8,297 nucleotides of DNA from Candidatus Thorarchaeota archaeon (GTDB lineage: Archaea > Asgardarchaeota > Thorarchaeia > Thorarchaeales > Thorarchaeaceae). The stretch spans positions 1 to 8,297 of the forward strand of contig JAEOSL010000140.1 of assembly GCA_016840385.1 (NCBI GenBank), written 5' to 3'. How positions within the stretch are numbered: the stretch's first letter is position 1; every line of letters starts with the position of its first letter. The translations under genes and the position numbers were made by a program. Below the pieces are notes generated by a model, which saw only the letters and a program-made list of their open reading frames with translations, made no database searches and was not told the origin of the DNA. Positions 1 to 6,370 of this stretch are shown piece by piece.

Positions 1-207
1 CAGGGCAAGAACAAGGTCGGTCTCTACGTGTACACTAACTGGCGTGTGCAGACTGGAGTGGGTCCCGTGAGTTTCAGTTTCGGACATGAGAGCAGCATGG
101 AGTTTTTGAAAGAGAGAAAGGAATGGTTGATGAAGGAACTTCCTGTTCTCTCAGGCAAGTTCGCCAAGGTCTCCCCCGATGTTTTCCAAGCCACTCTCGA
201 TTTCTAG
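1..207 (+). CDS. C-terminal fragment of an unidentified protein (5' end outside window)
   Basis: Reading frame 1 is open from the first base to a TAG at 205-207 and gives the last 68 residues of a protein that begins to the left of the window. The fragment runs from QGKNKVGLYVYTNW through VSFSFGHESSMEFLKERKEW to the C-terminus FQATLDF. A beta-strand-like start is followed by a charged, probably helical stretch. I see no cysteine, membrane segment or recognisable family motif and cannot name it. Its third codon positions are rich in G and C (AAG, GTC, CTC, GTG, TTC), clearly unlike the A/T-ending codons of the - strand genes. That supports real coding and may reflect high expression or a different origin. 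It converges on the - strand gene run and is followed by a T-rich tract. Confidence 0.7.
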   Translation, partial: QGKNKVGLYVYTNWRVQTGVGPVSFSFGHESSMEFLKERKEWLMKELPVLSGKFAKVSPDVFQATLDF

Positions 208-236
208 TGATTTGTTCTAGCCTTTTGGGCCATTGA

Positions 237-255
237 TTTTTTCTTTTTGTAAAAG
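237..255 (+). terminator. T-rich terminator after the left-hand gene
   Basis: Thirty bases after the TAG stop there is a run of six T, one C and five T (237-248), the oligo-T signal typical of archaeal intrinsic termination. It has no strong GC stem in front of it. The tract runs into a small inverted repeat, CTTTT-tgt-AAAAG (243-255), so it could also weakly stop transcription arriving on the - strand. The rest of the spacer (208-448) shows no gene, tRNA or array that I can support. Confidence 0.5.
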
Positions 256-440
256 GAAATGGATGTGGATTATATGAGCAGAAAGTGTAGGACCAAATCT
301 TTTTCGTTTGCAGTATAGTTAGTTATCTGTACCCCACCACAGATTTATTATAGAAACAAAGTTGGATTACAAATTTCCGGATGTTCGATTATCAATGGCG
401 AACTCTTGTTGAATACACCTTGGAGTATGGAATCAGTTGA

Positions 441-457
441 ACGCAGAATTACTGCGT
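441..457. repeat. Short inverted repeat across the methyltransferase stop codon
   Basis: ACGCAG (441-446) and CTGCGT (452-457) form a perfect 6-bp stem around AATTA. The loop contains the TAA stop (449-451) of the - strand methyltransferase gene. No T-run follows on the - strand, so it does not look like a standard terminator. It could be an mRNA 3'-end hairpin or chance. Confidence 0.3.
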
Positions 458-1759
458 GATCCTCATTCTTGCGATAAAGAACCCACTTGTGTTATGCTTG
501 TGAGGAAACAATCTCCTGACATATTTGGAGCAATTGAATTTAGGATATCCTTGGTCGCCGTAGGGATAAGGCTCTAACAATTCAATGTTATGACGTTTCA
601 TCGCAGAGTCAATCTGAGACTCCCCTTCATGAGGGAGAATAGAGCATGTTGAGAAGACTATCTCAGTACCAGGTTTGTTTTGATATGCATTGAGAATACC
701 GTCAAGCAACTTGTTCTGGATAGTCATCAAAGCAAATAGTGTTTCTTTATTCAAGCGCCATTTGAATGAAGGGTATGTTTGAAGAATACCTGTTGATGTA
801 CAAGGGGCATCAATCAGAATTCGGTCAGCATCTTGAACCACTGGTCTTGTGGCATCAGCCTTAAGCCATTGCACATGAGAAGCATTGAGAATTTGAGATC
901 GTTCTTGTGCAACTCGTACGCGCTCTTCATACATATCTGTGGCAATTATCTCTCCCTTCCCTTGCATCAACTCTGCTATGAGCTGGGTTTTCATTCCAGG
1001 AGCAGCACAAGAATCCCACACTTTCTCACCAGGTTGAGGGTCGAGTGATTTCACAACAAGCACACTAGCTAAATCTTGAATGAGTATTCGACCATCCTTG
1101 AAATGTTGTGAACTCACAACTCGTTCTATGCCTTGAACTACTCTGGAAACACTGGGCAGGTCTCTTTCTTGTTCGAGTTGGATATCAGAAATGGAATCTA
1201 GATCCGCCCCTGTATCCTCGTGAAGAAGATTGGGTCGTACGTAATAGGTACGTTTCTGATTATTCGCTTTTAGTAGTTCAATAGTATCATCTATTGGGAG
1301 ATTATCAAGTAAGGTTTCAACGATAAATGTTGGATGAGAGTACTTGAGACTAAGTTGATTTATCTTTGGCATCCTTAGAAAAGCTGTATTCAAATCGAGT
1401 GCGATTACTTTCTTCAATTTTTTCTCAAATCGCTTGATGTCAGGATAGTCAGAGATGAAGTCCGCGATGTCAGAGTTGAGCCATTTTGTCTCATAGAGCA
1501 GTAGACGTAGAGTATTCCTAACTTCCAAACTCAGATTTCGAATTGCAGTTCTACCATATGCTCTTGAAAGCAGATAGTCCAGAGTATTTCGAAACCTAAT
1601 GACCGAGAGGGCTAGTGATTGGACATGAATCTGAGAATCAATTGAATCAGGTGAAGTTGTTTGTATCTCACGAAGTAGAGTCTTCATAGATGTTGAGGCG
1701 GTTTCAAATCGATTCAAAGCCTCAATTGTTTCAGCTCTAACCGACATTTTCTGATTCAT
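449..1759 (-). CDS. RsmB/NOL1/NOP2/Sun-type RNA m5C methyltransferase with NusB-like N-terminal domain
   Basis: Predicted SAM-dependent methyltransferase placing a methyl group on C5 of a cytosine in rRNA or tRNA; the exact RNA target cannot be read from sequence. From the ATG at 1759 it has 436 residues, close to bacterial RsmB. Roughly residues 5-120 are helical and NusB-like (MSVRAETIEALNRF onward). The Rossmann domain follows: SAM-binding motif I DSCAAPGMKT (about 249-258), motif IV DAPCTSTG with Cys320, and motif VI STCSILPHEGE with Cys372. These are the two cysteines of the m5C mechanism (nucleophile and release). The C-terminus has the usual RRLFPHKHNTSGFF. GMKT replaces the common GGKT. 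Start choice: the frame stays open to a TTG at 1792, and ATGs lie at 1759 and 1747; none has a good ribosome binding site. I take the first ATG because the NusB-like homology begins at the third candidate. It follows the aldehyde dehydrogenase gene closely and may be co-transcribed, with no obvious metabolic link. Confidence 0.9.
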   Translation of the reverse strand: MNQKMSVRAETIEALNRFETASTSMKTLLREIQTTSPDSIDSQIHVQSLALSVIRFRNTLDYLLSRAYGRTAIRNLSLEVRNTLRLLLYETKWLNSDIADFISDYPDIKRFEKKLKKVIALDLNTAFLRMPKINQLSLKYSHPTFIVETLLDNLPIDDTIELLKANNQKRTYYVRPNLLHEDTGADLDSISDIQLEQERDLPSVSRVVQGIERVVSSQHFKDGRILIQDLASVLVVKSLDPQPGEKVWDSCAAPGMKTQLIAELMQGKGEIIATDMYEERVRVAQERSQILNASHVQWLKADATRPVVQDADRILIDAPCTSTGILQTYPSFKWRLNKETLFALMTIQNKLLDGILNAYQNKPGTEIVFSTCSILPHEGESQIDSAMKRHNIELLEPYPYGDQGYPKFNCSKYVRRLFPHKHNTSGFFIARMRITQ

Positions 1760-1804
1760 TGCATCTGTTTGATGTGCTCTAGCATTGTTCAATCTTGTTA
1801 TGCA

Positions 1805-3472
1805 TCAGATGACTTCTGCATCAGGTCCAGCGTGGACATATTTCATTCTGGTGAGCATTGTAGTGAAGTATTTTCCACCAATGATTCCAGAGTCTTTGTA
1901 TCCACCCAAGTGAGGCATATACGGATCATAGTACACATGGTCCTCACTTGTCCCAACTCCTGCAGTTTCAATCTCCTTCACCCACTTCTGTCTAGTCTTG
2001 ATGTCATCTGAAATAACTGTGGACCTCAAACCAAACCGAGATTGATTTGCTATCTTTATTGCTTCATCCACACTCTTCACAGAATAAACAGGCAATGCTG
2101 GAGCAAATACTTCCTCTGTCATCAACCGCATATCGAGTTTGACATCAGTCACAATCGTAGGTTTGTAGAATATTCCTGCGGGGTCTCTCTCTTCCAAGTA
2201 GTTAGTTCTATAACCACCGGTTTCAATCTTAGCTCCTTTGGCTAGAGCATCTTCCATTTGGTCAAGCAAGAGATACAAGGCTGTGAAACCAACAGGGGAC
2301 AAATCAACTGATGGATCAGATGGCAAACCTGCTTTACGCTTGTTGGCTTCTTCCACAAGTAATGGGACCAAATCATCAACCAGAGTGTCCTGAACAAGGA
2401 GTCGTTTAATTGCCATGCAAGCCTGTCCACTTCCTAAGAAACGTCCTCGGACAATCACCTCAGCAGCCTTTTGCAGGTCAACATCATTACCCCACACAAG
2501 ACAAGGATCGCTACCTGCAAGCTCAGGAGCCATTTGGACACTTTTGCCAGCAGCCTCGGACCAGAGTTTCAATCCAACGTCACTGTCACCATACCATACA
2601 AGCGCACCGACACGAGGGTCGTTCATGAACCGGTTCATCATCCGTTTCCCACCACCAGTAAGAACTTGAAGTATAGATGGTGGTAGACCACTCTTGATGA
2701 AACTCTTCAGAAAGATATTCGCAAAGATAATTGTGCTTAGAGGAACTTTTCCTGGTGGTTTCAGTAGAGTTGAATTCCCTGCAAGAATCGAAGAGGTAAT
2801 GCTAAAGATTCCCAGGGCAATGGGGGCATTATAGGGAGTGAATAGAGCGGCCACACCATAGGGTTCTCTAAACCTGTATGACTTTCCACCGTCAAGTCCA
2901 GGGTCTTCAATTATGTCAAGTAACTTTCCCCATTCATCGACAGATTTTCGATAATCACTCCAGGCACCAAGATCCCAAGCCCATTTTAGTGTACCAATGG
3001 GCATTCCTTCTTTGATGGAAATCTCCTTGATTGTTTCCCAGTTCTTCTTTATCTCGTGACTTGCTTCAAAGAGAGCATCTGCCCGTTCATCGAGAGTCAA
3101 ACCCATGTCAGGTATCTTGAAAGGATTGTAGAGTTTCCCATGGTCTCGTACACCAGCAGATATTGCTCGCTCAATATCCTCTTCTCGAGAAATTGAAACC
3201 TTAGCATATGCAACTTCATCGATTTCATCTTTCGAGTATTTGGGAACACCATGATGCTTGCGATAATCTCGAAGGAATCGCATATTGGGATCGTTCGCAG
3301 GAATCATTCCTGGAATCTTTGAAAATACGAAACGGGAAAATGAAGATGCAGATCGCATCTGGAGAGCAATAGCAAGACCTGGGTCCTGTGTCACTTTCTC
3401 CATATCGGGGAAAATCGTATACTTTCCAGTATCTACTTCTTCACCATCAACAAGAATAGGGAAAACTTCCAT
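1805..3472 (-). CDS. NAD(P)-dependent aldehyde dehydrogenase superfamily protein with N-terminal insertion
   Basis: Oxidises an aldehyde to an acid with NAD(P)+; the substrate is unknown. Family hallmarks are clear: TPYNAP (oxyanion Asn215), LLKPPGK (Lys238, cofactor site), MAPELAG (general base Glu317), GSGQACMA (nucleophile Cys352), TEEVFAP (Glu454, Phe456) and the C-terminal GGYKDSG (about 523-529). At 555 residues it exceeds the usual 470-500. The excess sits near the start: after VDGEEVDTGKYTIFP (8-22) about 60 extra residues, including ASSFSRFVFSKIPGMIPAND, come before the usual VSISREEDIERAI region. The common FxNxGQxC motif reads FLGSGQAC, so Asn is replaced by Gly. The start is an ATG with GAGG seven bases upstream. 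A 77-bp gap with a possible promoter separates it from the acetyltransferase gene, so it may be expressed partly on its own. The resemblance around GQACMAIKRLLV to non-phosphorylating glyceraldehyde-3-phosphate dehydrogenases is too weak to fix a substrate. Confidence 0.93.
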   Translation of the reverse strand: MEVFPILVDGEEVDTGKYTIFPDMEKVTQDPGLAIALQMRSASSFSRFVFSKIPGMIPANDPNMRFLRDYRKHHGVPKYSKDEIDEVAYAKVSISREEDIERAISAGVRDHGKLYNPFKIPDMGLTLDERADALFEASHEIKKNWETIKEISIKEGMPIGTLKWAWDLGAWSDYRKSVDEWGKLLDIIEDPGLDGGKSYRFREPYGVAALFTPYNAPIALGIFSITSSILAGNSTLLKPPGKVPLSTIIFANIFLKSFIKSGLPPSILQVLTGGGKRMMNRFMNDPRVGALVWYGDSDVGLKLWSEAAGKSVQMAPELAGSDPCLVWGNDVDLQKAAEVIVRGRFLGSGQACMAIKRLLVQDTLVDDLVPLLVEEANKRKAGLPSDPSVDLSPVGFTALYLLLDQMEDALAKGAKIETGGYRTNYLEERDPAGIFYKPTIVTDVKLDMRLMTEEVFAPALPVYSVKSVDEAIKIANQSRFGLRSTVISDDIKTRQKWVKEIETAGVGTSEDHVYYDPYMPHLGGYKDSGIIGGKYFTTMLTRMKYVHAGPDAEVI

Positions 3473-3516
3473 GGTAAATCCTCGAGCCTATCAGGCGACG
3501 ACTTGGCATTGTAGGA

Positions 3517-3533
3517 TATCTAAAGGTCTTTCG
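3517..3533 (-). promoter_or_regulatory. Candidate archaeal promoter (BRE/TATA) for the aldehyde dehydrogenase gene
   Basis: On the - strand the 77-bp gap carries CCGAAAGAC (BRE-like, around 3526-3533) followed by TTTAGATA (3517-3524), close to the archaeal TATA consensus TTTAWATA. A start about 25 bases downstream would fall near 3493, leaving a leader of about 20 bases with the GAGG ribosome site at 3480-3483 before the ATG at 3472. The spacing is sensible, but a single weak match in AT-leaning DNA is not proof. Confidence 0.35.
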
Positions 3534-3549
3534 GAGTAGTACTAAATTT

Positions 3550-4038
3550 CTAAACTAAGGGACGTTCATACATTTGCACCATCATCCCTTCTGATTGCTC
3601 ATATGGATCGCCCCAGGGAACGAACCCGAATTTCTTCATTAACTTCTCTCCAACCTGCTGACCGACGAGGATGTTGCAATAATTTCGTGGGCATCCATGT
3701 ACTGTTCCATATTCAGCAAATTGCAAATACATGGCAGATGCAAGACCTGAGGTTCTACATTCTGGACGAACGGTTTGATGTTCACCGAAGAGACCCTTCT
3801 CGGTAATCTTAGCTTTGTAAACACCTACGATTGTACCTTGAAGTCTACTCCCAAAATAATGAATATCATTTTTCATATCCTGAATAATTTGCTCAGGTGC
3901 ATACATTCGTTCCTTACGCCAATGCTCAGGATATTCTTTGGCAAGAGGCCAAACCTGTCTGAAAAGCTCTGAAAGTTCCATAGCATCTTCGTCGCTAAAT
4001 TCAATGATGCGAATTTCTTCAGCAGGTAATTCAGCCAT
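3550..4038 (-). CDS. GNAT-family N-acetyltransferase
   Basis: Small cytoplasmic acyltransferase of the GCN5-related fold, expected to move an acetyl group from acetyl-CoA to an amine. The 162 residues show the acetyl-CoA pyrophosphate loop in motif A, TVRPECRTSGLASAMY (about 89-104), with R95-x-x-G98-L-A matching the Q/RxxGxG/A pattern. A motif B-like end, VGEKLMKKFGFVPWG (about 129-143), is the usual helix plus GF strand. The N-terminal half (IRIIEFSDEDAMELSELFRQVW) matches the first strand and helices of the fold. The start is ATG at 4038 with TTAGGT about ten bases upstream. It lies 60 bp after the radical SAM gene and 77 bp before the aldehyde dehydrogenase gene. The substrate is unknown. 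A GNAT protein also sits beside the radical SAM protein in bacterial Nit1 clusters, but the characteristic RxxVFxxEQ-type start I associate with that GNAT is not visible here. Confidence 0.8.
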   Translation of the reverse strand: MAELPAEEIRIIEFSDEDAMELSELFRQVWPLAKEYPEHWRKERMYAPEQIIQDMKNDIHYFGSRLQGTIVGVYKAKITEKGLFGEHQTVRPECRTSGLASAMYLQFAEYGTVHGCPRNYCNILVGQQVGEKLMKKFGFVPWGDPYEQSEGMMVQMYERPLV

Positions 4039-4098
4039 GATGGTCAGACCTAATCTTCCATTTCTCGGCTATAACTTATGGGGTTTGGTTGTTCAGAA

Positions 4099-5232
4099 CT
4101 AAGAAGATACTGAAGCAGCCCAATCATAGGCTTCTTGAATGGGAGTACATCCTCCACAACGATGACAACCAGATATTGTATTCTTAGGATTCAATCCATT
4201 ACGAAATAGATGCTTGCCAACTTCTTTGTAAAATTCTACGGATTCATCGAGATGGTCTGAATATGATGGTTTGAAGTCTGAAAGCTGACTGCCTTTCGAA
4301 GGCCGAACTGGAGCTACTATAGCCATCACTCCAACCTCACAAAGCTCGCCTACCAAGCTAAGTGTTCGTTTGGGGTCTTCACCTAATCCGTGAAGAATGA
4401 ACGTACTAACATGACCTTTCTCAAAATAGTCCAATGCAAATTGCCAACTACGTTTGTAAAGATCAAGAGGTCCATACTGATGCTTTCCAGGACATATCTC
4501 CTCACGGATTGCCTCGTCAGCACTCTCAATATGCATTCCTACTGCAGTTGCACCAGCATTTGCTATCTCACGAATAGTATCTCTATCAACAGGTGGTTCG
4601 AATTGAACAGCAATCGGAATTTCACTTACTTTTCGAATTACCTCAATTACACGTATCAGGCGCTCAACACCCATATCATCAGACTCGGGAGTTCCAGTTG
4701 TAAGTAAGATATCATCAACTACTCCCTCTTTTTCCGCAGCCATGACAACTTCAGCAATATGCTCAGGAACTTTTTCCAACATCGTATCACCAGAGCTATG
4801 AGAGAGAGGAATTGTACAGAATTTACATTGGGTTCCGTGAGACCAGTATCTACAGGATTGATAGACTGTTGTTGCCAATGTTCGGTCGCCATGAAGTAGT
4901 GCAATTTGATTATAGGGAATCCCGTCCGCTGTTTTCATATCATAAAACCGAGGTCGAGGAACAACTTTCAGCTCAACCGAGTTATCATACAACCAAATTG
5001 TAGGATCATCAGTTGGTTCCAAAGTAGCAGAATTGAATACTTTAGCTTGTTCTCCAGAACGAATTGGGATTCCAATAGAACTCCCATTTGGAAGGATGAA
5101 GTAACGTCCCCCTACTGGACCTGCACCACCCTTTCTTCCTGCATACACATCTGAAGATAATGTAGCACCTTCAGTAAGTAACCTCACCTTGAGTCGGAGA
5201 ACTTCTTCTGGGTTCATGGTATTCGCGGTCAC
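4099..5232 (-). CDS. Radical SAM protein resembling the MSMEG_0568/NitD family
   Basis: Predicted radical SAM enzyme using a [4Fe-4S] cluster and SAM to generate a 5'-deoxyadenosyl radical; reaction unknown. The likely cluster cysteines are C127, C136 and C139 in CRYWSHGTQCKFC, a CX8CX2C spacing instead of CX3CX2C. The first part (1-110) has RKGGAGPVGG and DGIPYNQIALLHG; the barrel carries TTGTPESDD (178-186), VQFEPP (209-214), VGMHIESAD (231-239), CPGK (247-250) and GHVSTFILHGLGED (273-286). A second cysteine group, GCHRCGGC (C356, C359, C362), lies near the C-terminus and could bind an auxiliary cluster or zinc. From memory these blocks match the MSMEG_0568 family (NitD of bacterial Nit1 clusters), but no nitrilase, AIR-synthase-like or other Nit1 partner is visible here. 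Start: GTG at 5232 with AAGGA about ten bases upstream; ATG at 5217 lacks such a site. It follows the iron-sulfur gene after 13 bp, so both are probably on one transcript. Confidence 0.85.
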   Translation of the reverse strand: MTANTMNPEEVLRLKVRLLTEGATLSSDVYAGRKGGAGPVGGRYFILPNGSSIGIPIRSGEQAKVFNSATLEPTDDPTIWLYDNSVELKVVPRPRFYDMKTADGIPYNQIALLHGDRTLATTVYQSCRYWSHGTQCKFCTIPLSHSSGDTMLEKVPEHIAEVVMAAEKEGVVDDILLTTGTPESDDMGVERLIRVIEVIRKVSEIPIAVQFEPPVDRDTIREIANAGATAVGMHIESADEAIREEICPGKHQYGPLDLYKRSWQFALDYFEKGHVSTFILHGLGEDPKRTLSLVGELCEVGVMAIVAPVRPSKGSQLSDFKPSYSDHLDESVEFYKEVGKHLFRNGLNPKNTISGCHRCGGCTPIQEAYDWAASVSS

Positions 5233-5245
5233 TTCTTATTTTTCC

Positions 5246-6370
5246 TTAATCTATATTGGCCTTGCGGCCTCTTTTTGCCATCAATACGATCTCTGGTAAA
5301 TCAAGAACAGTCAAATCCTCACCAGATTGAGATTCTAGCATATTCTTGCAGAAAGGACATGATGTTACAAGAATATCAGCACCAACAGTCTTTGCTTGCT
5401 TCACTCTCTCAGAACCAATCTTCTTTGCTTTTTCAGGAAACAAAGTGCGAAGACCAGCTCCATTACCACAACACATTGCGTTATCTCGAGTCCGTTCCAT
5501 TTCTACAAGAGATGTACCAGACACCTTCTCGATTACCTTTCGTGGTTCATCATAGATTCCGCAATGCCTTCCAAGATGACATGAATCATGATACGTGATT
5601 GAACCCTCGAAATCTTTCATTGGCAATTTACTAACCTGTTCTTCGAGAGTCTGACTAATGTGTTTGATAGGTTTGTTTAGTTGTAAATCATAATCAGGAT
5701 AATCCTTTGTCAAAACCCGATAACATCCTGGACAGGTCACCACAATCTCATCTGCTTCACTGGCATTCAGCATCTCAACATTATGACTTGCTAGTTCAAG
5801 ACCTAGCTTTACATCCCCTGTTCTGAACAGGGGCGAACCACAACACCATTCATCCGGTGAAACTGAAACCAGGTATCCAAGGGTCTCTAATACTTCTACT
5901 GTATCAGTTGCAATCACTTTCTCTCGATATGCTGCAGTACAGCCAGTGAAGTAAAGTAGATGCTTGCCATCTGATTTCTTTGTCCCAATCCAATCGTTTC
6001 GTGATTCGTGAGATTCAGAGTATGGATTGTGATGCTTCTTGATAGATTCAGCCATATCATCCAGACCAGTTGGTCGTCTTCCTTCAGTGACTATGTCTTT
6101 ACGACGTTGTTCGACTATGGTTGCGATGTCAATCTCCGGTTTGCAGAAGGTAAGGCAGTGACTGCATTCGAGACATTGAAAGAGAACCTCAATACCTCGC
6201 TCATCCAAATCTCTTGTTCCAACTATTTCCTGATGAAGCAGCAAAGCTCTTCCATGAGGTGTTGGTGAATCAGAACGCCATGCAAAGAAAGTAGGGCAAA
6301 CATGTCTACACATCTTCGGACATGCTGCACACATTCGAATCTGTTCTGCAAGAGTATCATCGAATGTCAT
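5246..6370 (-). CDS. HdrD/GlcF-like iron-sulfur protein: two 4Fe-4S motifs plus two CCG domains
   Basis: Electron-transfer subunit of the type found with FAD-linked oxidases (GlcF, GlpC, LutA) and in heterodisulfide reductase (HdrD). The 374 residues begin with two [4Fe-4S] ferredoxin-like motifs: C14-C17-C21-C25 and C66-C69-C72-C76, each closed by proline or lysine-proline. Two cysteine-rich CCG domains follow. The first is C144-x31-C176C177-x35-C213-x2-C216; the second is C264-x35-C300C301-x36-C338-x2-C341. Both fit the CX31-39CCX35-36CX2C pattern that binds non-cubane [4Fe-4S] clusters in HdrB. No signal peptide or membrane helix is visible, so it is probably cytoplasmic. The start ATG overlaps the stop of the FAD oxidase gene (ATGA, 6367-6370), with GGGGGTG about five bases upstream. 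This implies translational coupling and a stable complex with that flavoprotein. The electron acceptor is unknown. Confidence 0.92.
   Translation of the reverse strand: MTFDDTLAEQIRMCAACPKMCRHVCPTFFAWRSDSPTPHGRALLLHQEIVGTRDLDERGIEVLFQCLECSHCLTFCKPEIDIATIVEQRRKDIVTEGRRPTGLDDMAESIKKHHNPYSESHESRNDWIGTKKSDGKHLLYFTGCTAAYREKVIATDTVEVLETLGYLVSVSPDEWCCGSPLFRTGDVKLGLELASHNVEMLNASEADEIVVTCPGCYRVLTKDYPDYDLQLNKPIKHISQTLEEQVSKLPMKDFEGSITYHDSCHLGRHCGIYDEPRKVIEKVSGTSLVEMERTRDNAMCCGNGAGLRTLFPEKAKKIGSERVKQAKTVGADILVTSCPFCKNMLESQSGEDLTVLDLPEIVLMAKRGRKANID

Noticed and set aside
208..448. tRNA, small RNA gene or CRISPR repeats in the convergent spacer
   Set aside because: No cloverleaf arms, repeated units or conserved boxes could be recognised by eye.
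441..457. Hairpin as the terminator of the - strand gene run
   Set aside because: The stem is only 6 bp and no T-run follows it on the - strand, so it is listed as a repeat only.
4039..4098. Promoter in the gap between the radical SAM and GNAT genes
   Set aside because: Only a loose TTATAG-like stretch is present, without a BRE or clear spacing. The short gap fits simple co-transcription.
3550..5232. A true Nit1/nitBCDEFGH cluster
   Set aside because: Only the radical SAM gene and possibly the GNAT resemble its members. No nitrilase, AIR-synthase-like, glycosyltransferase or MSMEG_0569-type flavin enzyme is visible in the window.
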